DNA from: VRUE01 sp963844395
Lineage (GTDB): Bacteria > Actinomycetota > Thermoleophilia > Solirubrobacterales > 70-9
NCBI GenBank assembly: GCA_963844395.1
Contig: CAWJNX010000001.1
Span: forward strand, 682,001 to 746,000
Direction: 5' to 3'
DNA: 64,000 nt
Shown here: positions 24,492-33,167 of the stretch, piece by piece
Position numbering within the stretch: position 1 is the stretch's first letter
How the letters are laid out: each line of letters begins with the position of its first letter
Notes under the pieces: model-generated
What the model was told of the DNA's origin: nothing
The model's input: only the letters and a program-made list of their open reading frames with translations
The model's database searches: none
Translations under genes and position numbers: made by a program

Positions 24492-25310
24492 GTGATTGTC
24501 GAAGGTGGCTCAATCCCACTGAAAGACCTCGTCTACGACGTCGGGATGCACCAGGGCGAGGACACCTCGTACTACCTCGCAAAGGGTTACCGGGTGGTGG
24601 GAGTCGAGGCCCACCCCACTCTCGCTCGCGAATGCCGAGAGCGATTCGCCGAGGCAATCGAAGCAGGCAATCTGATCGTGGTCGAGGGAGCAGTAGTCGA
24701 GCGGGCCGGAGATGCAGTTACGTTCTACGTCAACCGCAATCCTCTTTGGGGGAGCATCGATCCCGCCTGGGTTCGCAAGAAGCGCGTGATGCGCGCGCAG
24801 GAGCCGATCTCGGTTGCCGCCGTGGATCTCGCCGCGTGCATGCGGCAGTACGGGGTTCCCCATTATCTGAAGATCGACATCGAGGGCGCCGACCGCCTCT
24901 GCTTGGAAGCCCTGAAGAGGGCCCCTGGACTGCCGGACACCCTCTCCATCGAGACCGAGCTGTTCGATCTCGAAGCCCTTGCCGGTGACCTGAAGCTGCT
25001 CGAGCAACTCGGCTACCGGCGCTTCGCCGTCGTGAAACAAGGGGCGCACGGCGAGATCGAGACGCGAACTCTGTCGGGCGAACCGCTCACCTACCGCTTC
25101 CCATCCAGTGCGTCCGGGCCATTCGGCGAGGATCTGGGTGCCTGGGTCTCTCGACGCGCCGCTCTGCGACGCCATCGCCGAGCATTCCGGCGCCGCCAGG
25201 CCATGCTCAAGAGCGAGACCATGGTCCGACTCACGCACCCGATCTGGAGTCGCTCCTCGAAGGTCCGGCAACTGTTCACCAGCTACTACGACACCCACGC
25301 GAAGCGCTGA
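24492..25310 (+). CDS. FkbM-family methyltransferase
   Basis: The 272-residue protein has the FkbM pattern: LVYDVGMHQGEDTSYYLAKGYRVVGVEAHP (motif I), NLIVVEGAVVERAGDAVTFYVN, and HYLKIDIEGADRLCLEAL (the KIDIEG signature). FkbM enzymes O-methylate hydroxyls of sugars or polyketides. The open frame extends upstream to 24339 across the divergent neighbour's coding sequence. GTG 24492, 8 nt after a TATCGT -10-like box (24478-24483), is the sensible start and suggests a leaderless mRNA. The C-terminal 60 residues are Arg-rich (SRRAALRRHRRAFRRRQAM) and may bind membrane or partner. Confidence 0.88.
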   Translation: MIVEGGSIPLKDLVYDVGMHQGEDTSYYLAKGYRVVGVEAHPTLARECRERFAEAIEAGNLIVVEGAVVERAGDAVTFYVNRNPLWGSIDPAWVRKKRVMRAQEPISVAAVDLAACMRQYGVPHYLKIDIEGADRLCLEALKRAPGLPDTLSIETELFDLEALAGDLKLLEQLGYRRFAVVKQGAHGEIETRTLSGEPLTYRFPSSASGPFGEDLGAWVSRRAALRRHRRAFRRRQAMLKSETMVRLTHPIWSRSSKVRQLFTSYYDTHAKR

Positions 25311-25325
25311 TAGGCCGTTTTCTGC

Positions 25326-25889
25326 TCACGCAGCGCCGGTCGGTGGCGCAAAGCGCATACCGACCACCGTGCCACCGGCCTCACCGCTTACCTCGAAGAA
25401 GCCGAGTCGCGCACCCAGCGCACGGGCTGCCCGGTTCTCAGCCTTCGTTTCGTACCAGAGCGAACGCCCCTCGCGGCGGTTGCGCAAGAGCTTGTCGAGC
25501 GCGTATTCCGAAAAGACATCGGCCACGCCGTAACCTCGTGCAGCTCCGTAGGTGCGGATCGCCCAGGTCGTCCGCGGGCCGCGCCGGCGCACAAGTGCGG
25601 GGTGAAGATAGTCGTCGCGACGCGGCATGGCCTTCCGCGCCACCCAGATGACCCCCAGGAGGACGCGGGCCTCGTCCCGCAGGCAGACGAGGTCCCGCCC
25701 CGCCCGCCACTTCGCCAGCCTCTCGGTGCTGGAGAAGCGCGACAGATCGCGGGTCATCTCACGAAGCCGAACGTCGCTCGGGTCGAGCGTGCGCTCGATG
25801 AGAGCCTCGGCCAGCCCCTCGTCAAGCTCGCTGCACCACAGACCCGGATAGCCAGGTAGCGCCTCGTCTCGTGTAAGCGCAACGGCCAT
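25326..25889 (-). CDS. GNAT-like acetyltransferase
   Basis: The 187-residue protein has a GNAT-type C-terminal half. VLLGVIWVARKAMP is a beta hairpin, then RTYGAARGYGVADVFSEYALDKLL stands where the acetyl-CoA loop RGxG lies, followed by WYETKAENRAARALGARLGFFEVSG, the usual N-x-x-A-x-x-L-G-x-x-x-G-F ending of GNAT proteins. Acceptor unknown; in this locus an amino sugar is possible. ATG 25889 follows GATAGGA. It converges on the FkbM gene with 15 bp between stops and diverges from the GT-D gene. Confidence 0.75.
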   Translation of the reverse strand: MAVALTRDEALPGYPGLWCSELDEGLAEALIERTLDPSDVRLREMTRDLSRFSSTERLAKWRAGRDLVCLRDEARVLLGVIWVARKAMPRRDDYLHPALVRRRGPRTTWAIRTYGAARGYGVADVFSEYALDKLLRNRREGRSLWYETKAENRAARALGARLGFFEVSGEAGGTVVGMRFAPPTGAA

Positions 25890-25940
25890 AGATGTTCCTA
25901 TCTCGTATTCTAGCTTGTGTATTTCGGTACGCTCGTCTCC

Positions 25941-26846
25941 GTGCCAGGGGAGGAGCTTCAGGCGGATCTGGATCTATCGGTTTCGGACGCGATCGCTTGG
26001 ATCGCGCAGCGGGTGGCCGAGCGTGAGCCGACCGCGGCGGTTCGCTTCGGTGACGGCGAGGCGAAGCTGCTCGTCGCCGATCCGGATGACCGGGAATCGC
26101 TGAACATCGCGGTTGGCAAGATCGCCAAGGAGTCGGGGCGGCGCTGCTCACCCGAGGAAGCACTCGAAGTGAAAGCGGTCCTGGCCTTCGCCTTCGAGAA
26201 GGCGGAGATGCTCGGGATCAGGTACCAGGAGATATGGTCGGCCGAGACCAAGCGATGGATGGGAAGGCTCCCGGCGTTGCACGAGAAGAACCGGAAGGCG
26301 GGACGGCCTCCGGCGATCCTCGTGTCCAACCTCAACTGGAGCACGCTTCCCGAGATGCTTGCTGGACGCCGCGTCAGCGTGGTCTCGTGCCGGGACGTAA
26401 AGCCGGTCTTGGAAGGCAAGTGGGGTTTGCGGGACGTCGCCGTCTACCAGGTTCCCTCGCAGTACATGGTGCGCGACGTTAACGGCGAGTACGAGGCTGC
26501 GCTCCACGACGTGCCGATCTGGCCCGACGGCCACTCGCGGGTCGCGGCGGAGCTGACCGTGCGCGAGCGCGGCGAAGTCTTCCTGGTCGGCGCCGGGGTG
26601 TTCGGCAAGGATCTCTGCGTGCGTGTGCGGGACCAGGGGGGCATAGCCCTGGACGTCGGATCGGAGCTGGACCGGCTGGCCGGCAAGATCACTCGGGGTG
26701 TCGAGCGGCGGGTGCTGGATCTGCACCGCGGAGGGATGACCAAGGACGAGATCGCCTCCGATCTCCGACGAGCGTACGGCGTTCCGGTCGATCTCGACGA
26801 CGTCTCCCGCTTCCTGGCGACGGCGTTAGACGCTGTCGCGGAATGA
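25941..26846 (+). CDS. GT-D fold glycosyltransferase (DUF1792-like) with a C-terminal helical extension
   Basis: The 301-residue protein carries AVRFGDGEAKLL, the RFGDGE hallmark of GT-D glycosyltransferases, plus ILVSNLNWSTLPEML, VSVVSCRDVKPVL and VFLVGAGVFGKDLCVRVRDQGGIALDVGSELDRLAGK near the end of the domain. Such enzymes transfer hexoses in surface protein glycosylation. The last 45 residues (LDLHRGGMTKDEIASDLRR) look like a helix-turn-helix-sized add-on. GTG 25941, 7 nt after TACGCT (25928-25933), is preferred over GTG 25917, which lies upstream of that box. Confidence 0.85.
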   Translation: MPGEELQADLDLSVSDAIAWIAQRVAEREPTAAVRFGDGEAKLLVADPDDRESLNIAVGKIAKESGRRCSPEEALEVKAVLAFAFEKAEMLGIRYQEIWSAETKRWMGRLPALHEKNRKAGRPPAILVSNLNWSTLPEMLAGRRVSVVSCRDVKPVLEGKWGLRDVAVYQVPSQYMVRDVNGEYEAALHDVPIWPDGHSRVAAELTVRERGEVFLVGAGVFGKDLCVRVRDQGGIALDVGSELDRLAGKITRGVERRVLDLHRGGMTKDEIASDLRRAYGVPVDLDDVSRFLATALDAVAE

Positions 26847-26950
26847 GATGCCGCCCGCATTGCTCACCGCCTTCGGCCAGGTCTTACGCGCGGTCCCAGC
26901 TCCGGGCGAGGCGAAAACCCCAACACGTCGTTCCGGCGGAGGACATTCCG

Positions 26951-27289
26951 GTGAGCGAGCTGGAATCGCACTACGTGCGACTGGATCGCGTGCGAAAACG
27001 TCGTGGCGCTATGTGGAGGCGAGTGTTCGGCGGGCTCAGCATGCTTTCGCTCGGCGCCGTGGCGGGAGCGATCTTGGCTGGGCCCGGCTGGACATGGCAG
27101 GTCAAAGTCGCGCTCATCGTCGGAGTTCTCTCCAGTATCACCTGGCATGCGATCCGTGACACCGAAGCAGAAAACCTCAAAGGCCTGTGCGACGACTACA
27201 AAAGGGACATCCTCGACAGCATCGAGCTGGTCGCGGTCGAGGACCACCGAAGACAACCGCAAGATGATTCGACCGTAGGCCCGGGTTAG
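26951..27289 (+). CDS. Small membrane protein, two transmembrane segments
   Basis: The 112-residue product has a charged N-terminus (LDRVRKRRGAMWRRV), a first helix LSMLSLGAVAGAILAGPG, a second helix VKVALIVGVLSSITWHAI, and a charged C-terminal helix (DTEAENLKGLCDDYKRDIL). GTG 26951 follows GGAGGACATTCC. The longer frame back to 26843 gives a low-complexity Arg/Pro sequence that overlaps the previous stop and is not believed. No family recognised. It lies between glycosyltransferase genes and could be a scaffold or regulator. Confidence 0.65.
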   Translation: MSELESHYVRLDRVRKRRGAMWRRVFGGLSMLSLGAVAGAILAGPGWTWQVKVALIVGVLSSITWHAIRDTEAENLKGLCDDYKRDILDSIELVAVEDHRRQPQDDSTVGPG

Positions 27290-27364
27290 CCGCCACCTAC
27301 GGCGTGCGCGCTCACTTTTCATTGGGAAAGCAGACGCCCGGCGGCGGCTGGAATGATTGCGCAC

Positions 27365-28870
27365 GTGCGCGTCGTAGCCCTGATCGCCACCTACAACGAG
27401 CGGCGCTTCATCGGCGGCTGCCTCGAGCACCTCGAGCGCCACGGGGTCGATGCCTACCTGATCGACAACTGCTCGACGGACAACACCGTGGAGCTGGCGG
27501 AGCGCTGGCTGGACCGCAACCTGATCGGTATGGAGCGCTTTCCGCGCGGCGAGGGGGACCTCTACGACTGGCGAGGACTGCTGCGGCGCAAGCAGGAGCT
27601 CGCGCGAGAGCTCGAGGCCGACTGGTTCATCCACCTGGACCCTGACGAGATCCGCTTACCGCCCGCGGGCAAACCCGAACGCACCCTGCTGGAGGCGTTC
27701 GAAGCCGTCGATCGAGCAGGCTCCAACGCGGTCGATTTCGCCGAGTTCACCTTCATCCCCACGCGCGAGGAACCCGACCACGACCACCCGCGCTTCCAGG
27801 AGACGATGCGCTGGTACTACAGCGTCCAGCCCAATGCCGGCCCTCACCAATTGAAGGCGTGGAAGGCGCAGCCGGAGGTGGAGCTGCTCTCAGGAGGGCA
27901 CCGCGTCTCGTTCCCGGGGGTGAAGGTCCACCCAGAGCAGTTTCGGATGAAGCACTACCTCTTCCTCAGCGCACCGCACGCGATCGAGAAGTACGTGCAG
28001 CGCAAATACAACCCAGATGAGGTCGCGGCCGGCTGGCATGGATGGCGGGCGAAGATGACGCATGCCGACACCGACCTGCCACTCCCCCCGCAGGCGGAGT
28101 TGCGTTTCGCCGCCTCCGATGCCGAGCTGGATTCCACCGCACCACGAGAGACTCACTACGTCGAGTCGAGGACGGCTGGCGCCCCGCCCGGCTTCCATGT
28201 GATCCGACCGAGCCAGCGGGAGCAATCGCTGCCCGCACAGCCAAGGGCGGCAAAGATCGTCCACCGAGGCGCCGGAAGCCGGCCGGAGATAGCCCTCACC
28301 TTCGATGACGGCCCATCGCAGTGGACCGCGCAGGTGGCCGCCGCCTTGAACGCCCACGGCTGCCGTGCCACCTTCTTCCTGCGCGGGCCGGCGGTGCAGG
28401 GGCGGCCAGAGGCCGTCGCTGCTCTGGCCGAGGCGGGTCACGAGCTCGGCAACCATCTTTGGAGCCACTCGCGAGCCTCGCGCCAAAGCGAGTCCGCGCT
28501 ACGTGACGAGATGGAGCGCACCGCAGGCGCGATCGAGTCGGCGGGAGCGCCGCGGCCAATGCTGGCGCGCCCCCCCTACTTCGACGGACCCGAGGCGGTG
28601 GCCGCGGCAGCGGCAGGCACGGAAGTGAGGGGCGTCATCCTGCGATCGATCGGCACCTCCGACTGGGAGGCCGAGTCGGCTGAGCAGATCGTCGAGCCCG
28701 TCCTCGCCAACGCCCAGCCGGGCGACATCGTCTGCCTGCACGACGGCGTCTCCTCCGACAGGCGGGAAAGCGACAGCCGCCAGCCGACCGTCAACGCGGT
28801 CAGGCAGCTGGTCCCGGCCCTGCTCAAGCGCGGTTTGCGGCCCGTCACCGTTTCGCAGCTGCTGCGATAG
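27365..28870 (+). CDS. Bifunctional GT2-type glycosyltransferase / NodB-type polysaccharide deacetylase
   Basis: The 501-residue fusion starts with a GT2-like domain (RVVALIATYNERRFIGG, LIDNCSTDNTVE, WFIHLDPDEIRLPP) equal in length to the gene at 19791. From about residue 300 follows a NodB deacetylase domain: IALTFDDGPSQWT (metal Asp), HELGNHLWSHSRAS (HxxxH metal site), LARPPYF and IVCLHDG. The same protein could add an N-acetylhexosamine and then deacetylate it, which is inference. ATG 27353 is in frame, but GTG 27365 lies 7 nt after AATGAT (27352-27357) and fits the leaderless pattern. No signal peptide is seen, so the deacetylase acts in the cytoplasm. Confidence 0.9.
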   Translation: MRVVALIATYNERRFIGGCLEHLERHGVDAYLIDNCSTDNTVELAERWLDRNLIGMERFPRGEGDLYDWRGLLRRKQELARELEADWFIHLDPDEIRLPPAGKPERTLLEAFEAVDRAGSNAVDFAEFTFIPTREEPDHDHPRFQETMRWYYSVQPNAGPHQLKAWKAQPEVELLSGGHRVSFPGVKVHPEQFRMKHYLFLSAPHAIEKYVQRKYNPDEVAAGWHGWRAKMTHADTDLPLPPQAELRFAASDAELDSTAPRETHYVESRTAGAPPGFHVIRPSQREQSLPAQPRAAKIVHRGAGSRPEIALTFDDGPSQWTAQVAAALNAHGCRATFFLRGPAVQGRPEAVAALAEAGHELGNHLWSHSRASRQSESALRDEMERTAGAIESAGAPRPMLARPPYFDGPEAVAAAAAGTEVRGVILRSIGTSDWEAESAEQIVEPVLANAQPGDIVCLHDGVSSDRRESDSRQPTVNAVRQLVPALLKRGLRPVTVSQLLR

Positions 28871-28965
28871 GTCGGTGCGCGAGAAGGAGCCGGCGGCGGC
28901 AAATCTGTGGTCGGGCTTGGGCGCACCAGTCTTCTGCCAGCGGCGAATTGGGTACGCTCCGTTGC

Positions 28966-29277
28966 GTGCAGGAGACGGGGGTGGATCTCGAGCAGCGCCG
29001 TGCGCGGCTCGACGAGGAGCTACGGACTACGCAGCGCGAGGAACGACGCCTGGGCCGTCGGCTTGAGAGGCTCGATCGCGAGACGGCAAGGCGCAGGACG
29101 TTGGTCGCGACGCTCGAGGCGGAGGTCGCTCAGACTGCCGCGTCGCGCTCCTTCCGCTACGGCCACGGGATCCTGCGTCGCTTCTCCCGCTGGGTGCTGT
29201 GGCGGCCGGCGCGGCAGTCGGCGCTCGACACGGCCGCCGATCTGCTGGAGGAGGCGCGACGGGATCTGTCCGCTTGA
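28966..29277 (+). CDS. Small coiled-coil protein with SRSFRYGH module
   Basis: The 103-residue protein is a coiled coil (DLEQRRARLDEELRTTQREE, LGRRLERLDRETARRR) followed by AASRSFRYGHGILRRFSR and a helix DTAADLLEEARRDL. It is the same as the N-terminal 110 residues of the next gene without the glycosyltransferase domains. The ends of both promoters and starts are also alike, so the two arose by duplication. GTG 28966 lies 7 nt after TACGCT (28953-28958). No enzymatic motif is present; a docking or oligomerisation role is inference. Confidence 0.75.
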   Translation: MQETGVDLEQRRARLDEELRTTQREERRLGRRLERLDRETARRRTLVATLEAEVAQTAASRSFRYGHGILRRFSRWVLWRPARQSALDTAADLLEEARRDLSA

Positions 29278-29364
29278 AGAGCATCGAAGCGTTCGGGCGA
29301 AAGCCGCCCGGCCCCCACTCACTTTTAGGGAAAGGCCCAACGCACATTGGGTACGGTGTGGAGC

Positions 29365-31764
29365 GTGCAGGAGGAAAACGTGGATCTCGCCGAGCGGGGT
29401 GAGCGACTGGCGGCGGAACTGGGCGACGCGCAGCGGGAGAGCCGGCGGCTGGGCAGACGCCTCGACAGGCTCGACCGCGAACGCGCCGCACGCGTGGCCC
29501 TCCTCGAGGCGCTCGAGGTACAGGTCGCGCAAACTGCCCGCTCGCGCTCCTTCCGCTACGGGCACGGCGCCCTGCGTCTTCTCTCGCTCGGGCTGCTGGG
29601 TCGGCGGGGACGACGGTCCGGTGTCAACGCCGCGGCCGACCTGCTGGCCGGTACGCGCAAAGAGCTGCTCGGATCGCAAGCCACGACGGAAGGTGAGCGT
29701 CTGACGGCGTCGGTGGCGCGCCGCGGCGGCGGAGCCAGCCTGCGGATCGGCTTCGTCGAGCCCCACCTGCAGGCGGTCGGAGGAATCCGGAGGATCCTGG
29801 AGACGAGTAACCGCCTGGTTGACAGGGGGCAGGAGGTCTCGATCTACCTGCCCTCTGACCAACCGCTGGAGTGCGCCTGGATGCCGTGCAAGGCGCGCCT
29901 TAGGCATCTCGACGCAGGAGCCGACGATGAACTCGACTTCATCGTCTTCAACCACGAGCCCCAGTGGTACCTGCTGCGGCGCTTCCGGCACGCTCGCTAC
30001 CGGGCGTTCTTTGCCCTCAGCTACTCCCGTGCATACGAGAAGAACGGCAGCTGGGAGAGCTTGCGGACGCCGGTCAACTTGCGGCTCGCGAACAGCAACT
30101 GGACCGCCGATCGGATCGCCGCGGAGATCGGCGTCCGCCCGACCGTCGTCCCGACCGGCATCGACCGCACGCTGTTCCATCCTCGCGACCTGAAGAAGCG
30201 CTTCCCGGTGCTCTGCATCGGCGACAGCCGCCCGTGGAAGGGAACGGAGACGATCGAACGGGCTTGCGCTCTGCTCGATCACAAGCTGCAGACCGTCCAC
30301 GGCAAGGGACTGACGCAAGAGGAGCTGGCAAAGGAATACTGCAGGGCGGAGATTTTTGCGGTCGGCAGCCCGATCGACGGATTCGGCTTCCCCGGCTTGG
30401 AGGCGCTGGCAAGCGGAACCCCTTTGGTCACCACCGACAACGGCGGCTGCCGCGAGTACGCGATCCACGAGGAGACGGCGCTGATCGTGCCGCCCGACGA
30501 CCCGGAGGCGATGGCTGGCGCGATCGCACGTCTGCGCTCCGATCCAAAGCTACAACAGCGGCTTGTCCGCAACGGCTTGAGGCTGGTCGAGGAGCGGTTC
30601 TCCTGGGACCGGGCCGCTGAAGGCTTCGAGCGCGAGCTGCTCGCCGTCGCAGAACAAGCGCCTCAGTCAGTCGGCACGGAGCCAGGGCCCCTGCGGGTCC
30701 GCGAGGAGCGGCCGGAGATCTCGGTGATCGTCCTCTCCTACAACACGCAGGAACTGCTGATGCGCTGCATCGAGAGCGTGCGCCAGCACACGGATATCCC
30801 TTACGAGCTGATCGTCGTCGACAACGCCTCCACCGATGGCAGTGCCGAGTACGCCCGGGCGGCCGCGGACCACGCGATCCTCAACGAGGAGAACGTGGGC
30901 TTCTCGGGCGGCTTCAACCAGGGGGCGGCGGCAGCCCGCGGCCGGTTCGTCTTCTTCCTCAACAGCGACACCAAGCTGCCGCCGGGCTGGGCATCGCGAC
31001 TGGCAGCGACGATCGACGCTCACCCGGACGCTGGAATCGTCTTCCCGGCCGTGACCGCGGCATCGAACCCGGTCACGGTGCGAGCCGAGCCGGGCGATCG
31101 CGTGGTGCTAATACCGCCCTACCTCGAGCCACCCAGCGGCGTCGCGCTCTTGATGCGGATGGAGGTCGTGCGGGCGCTTGGCGGCTGGAACGAGGTCTAT
31201 GAGGTGGCCAGCGGCGAGGACACTGACCTCTGCTTCACGGTTTGGGTCAACGGTCTCTCGACGCTGCTTGACGAAGCAGTACTCGTCGACCATGTTGCCA
31301 AGGCGAGCGCCAAGCAGCTTCCGGACCAAAAGCTGCGCTGGGCGAAGAATCGGCACACGTTTCTCGCGCGGTGGACCGGGCCGCTCGAGGATCTGCCTCG
31401 GCTCGACGATCTTCCTGAGGAGCAGTTCGAGGCGAACAAGCAGGTCGCTCGTGGGGTCGCGTTCTGGATGCAGCGCTACTTCAGCCAGCGCGACAAAAAA
31501 CTGCTCGGCAAGGACGCAGGGTCGATACCGCCGCCCCCGCTTTCGGTGCAGCAGGCGATCGCGCATGACGCCAGAGTCGAAAAGCCCGCCGACAAGACGC
31601 CCATCGCCTACGCTCCGGCGCGGCTGACCTGGCGCGTTCTTCGCCCCCTGGTCCCCGAAAAGGCACGAATCCGCTACTACCGCCGTCACCGCTCCCGCTA
31701 CGAACAGATCTTTCCCGAGCGGGACGTGAGCGACCGCCGCGGCGGTGCCGGCGGGCGCACGTAG
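29365..31764 (+). CDS. Coiled coil + GT4 + GT2 multidomain glycosyltransferase
   Basis: The 799-residue protein has three parts. Residues 1-110 repeat the coiled coil and SRSFRYGHGALRLL module of the small gene before it. Residues about 125-430 are GT4: GFVEPHLQAVGGIRRILETSN, VVPTGIDRTLFHP, VLCIGDSRPWKGTETIERA and SPIDGFGFPGLEALASGTPLVTTDNGG. Residues about 455-700 are GT2: ISVIVLSYNTQELLMRCI, VDNASTDGS, VFFLNSDTKLPPG and ASGEDTDLCFTVW. Two transferases in one chain suggest successive sugar additions. GTG 29365 lies 7 nt after TACGGT (29352-29357). The C-terminal 100 residues are basic and may contact membrane. Confidence 0.9.
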   Translation: MQEENVDLAERGERLAAELGDAQRESRRLGRRLDRLDRERAARVALLEALEVQVAQTARSRSFRYGHGALRLLSLGLLGRRGRRSGVNAAADLLAGTRKELLGSQATTEGERLTASVARRGGGASLRIGFVEPHLQAVGGIRRILETSNRLVDRGQEVSIYLPSDQPLECAWMPCKARLRHLDAGADDELDFIVFNHEPQWYLLRRFRHARYRAFFALSYSRAYEKNGSWESLRTPVNLRLANSNWTADRIAAEIGVRPTVVPTGIDRTLFHPRDLKKRFPVLCIGDSRPWKGTETIERACALLDHKLQTVHGKGLTQEELAKEYCRAEIFAVGSPIDGFGFPGLEALASGTPLVTTDNGGCREYAIHEETALIVPPDDPEAMAGAIARLRSDPKLQQRLVRNGLRLVEERFSWDRAAEGFERELLAVAEQAPQSVGTEPGPLRVREERPEISVIVLSYNTQELLMRCIESVRQHTDIPYELIVVDNASTDGSAEYARAAADHAILNEENVGFSGGFNQGAAAARGRFVFFLNSDTKLPPGWASRLAATIDAHPDAGIVFPAVTAASNPVTVRAEPGDRVVLIPPYLEPPSGVALLMRMEVVRALGGWNEVYEVASGEDTDLCFTVWVNGLSTLLDEAVLVDHVAKASAKQLPDQKLRWAKNRHTFLARWTGPLEDLPRLDDLPEEQFEANKQVARGVAFWMQRYFSQRDKKLLGKDAGSIPPPPLSVQQAIAHDARVEKPADKTPIAYAPARLTWRVLRPLVPEKARIRYYRRHRSRYEQIFPERDVSDRRGGAGGRT

Positions 31765-31776
31765 AGTCCGCCGCCG

Positions 31777-33163
31777 ATGCCGGCCATCTCCTTCGAGCAC
31801 TTCCAGACGCTGCAGCTGCCCATCGCAGAGGTGGTCAACGGGCGCATCGGCTACGTCCACGACCTCTTCCTGCGCTTTCCCTACGAGATCCGCGACGAGC
31901 TTCCGAGCGGCGACCGGGATCTGGTCGTGATCACCGGGAAAGAGAACCGCCAGCGGAAGCTCGCCCAGCTGGCCGCGCACCCCGGTCGGGTAGTGCTCGT
32001 TCTCGCCCCAGGGGACGCCTCGTTCCGGGCCAGCTACCTACCGGACACGAAAAGCCTGCCGCCGAACATCGTCGCCGCCTACGTGACCAACAACGAGTAC
32101 GTCAGCCCGCGGGTAGTCAACCTGCCGCTGGGCGTACGGTCGAGCAATCTCCGTGCCATCCAGTTCGTGCGCCAGAACCACAAGGGTGGCCGCGACGGCC
32201 TGCTGTACGGAAACTTCACGGTGAACGATCGTCAATACCGGCCGCAGCGAGACCATCCCCACATCCGCGAAAGGCTCGCCGAGCGCCTACGTGAGATGCC
32301 ATGGATCAAGCTGGACGTCAGCGAGGAGCAACGCAGCTCCCGCGACGCCCTGGTCGCCTACTACCGCGAAATGGCGAGCCACCGCTTCGTGTTATCTCCG
32401 GAGGGGAACGGCATCGACTGCTATCGCACCTGGGAGAGCCTGTACCTTGGCGCGATCCCAATCGTGATGGCCAGCACCTGCACCTCCTCCTTCGCGGACC
32501 TGCCGATTCTCTTCACCGACAACTACAGCGAGCTTTCCGAGGGATATCTGGAGGATCGCTGGCAGGCAATGTCGCAGCGCACCTACGACCTGAGTCGCTT
32601 GATGAAGGCGTTTTACTTCGAGCACTTCCTTTCATCGGTCGCCCAGCTGCGCAAACCGCGCTTCGTTTGCTGGGGGTTCGAGGGTCGCTTCAGGGAGCTG
32701 ATGCACCAGATTCTCGAACGCTCCTCACGCTCGCCGAGCGACGTCTTCCTGGAGACCCCAACGCCTCCATTCACGCCCTCCGGCGTGGGCCTGATGGACC
32801 CTTCGGGCTGGACCACCGTCGGCGATCTCCGCTTGTTACCTCGCGACGGCGCCCTCCGGATCGAGTGGAGCGGCGACAACGGAGCGGTGGCAAAACTCCC
32901 GCTGGAGACGATCTGCGGAGCTCCGTTTCGGCTGACGGTTCAAATCGATCGCGTGGACAGCGGCGGCGGAAAGGGCTCGATCAAGGTGGCCGATAAAAAA
33001 GGAGTTCGCGCCGAGATGCACCTTGGCAACGAAGGTCCTCGGCAGCCTGCAGCTCGATTTCGTGGCAGAGACAGATCAAACTCAGCTGCTGATCGCCCCC
33101 GCCGGCAAAGCGAAGGGCGGCACCTGGCTGCTGAGCCACTTCTCCCTCGAGGCGATGGTCTGA
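31777..33163 (+). CDS. Exostosin/GT47-like glycosyltransferase with C-terminal beta domain, frameshift at about 32993-33000
   Basis: Residues about 1-320 look like an exostosin-type transferase: DLVVITGKENRQRKL, then HRFVLSPEGNGIDCYRTWESLYLGAIPIVM and LPILFTDNYSEL. A beta-rich C-terminal domain begins near WTTVGDLRLLP. The uninterrupted frame runs on to 33228 but turns into Arg/Pro-rich nonsense after the A6 tract at 32995-33000. Removing one A restores LGSLQLDFVAETDQTQLLIA...FSLEAMV and a TGA at 33161-33163, 4 nt before the next ATG. The catalytic domain is intact. A sequencing error, a real mutation or slippage are all possible. ATG 31777 is 9 nt after TAGAGT. Confidence 0.8.
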
Positions 33164-33167
33164 AGGC

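Noticed and set aside
26843..26950. N-terminal extension of the small membrane protein
   Set aside because: Low-complexity Arg/Pro sequence overlapping the previous stop; a GTG with GGAGGA before it is better.
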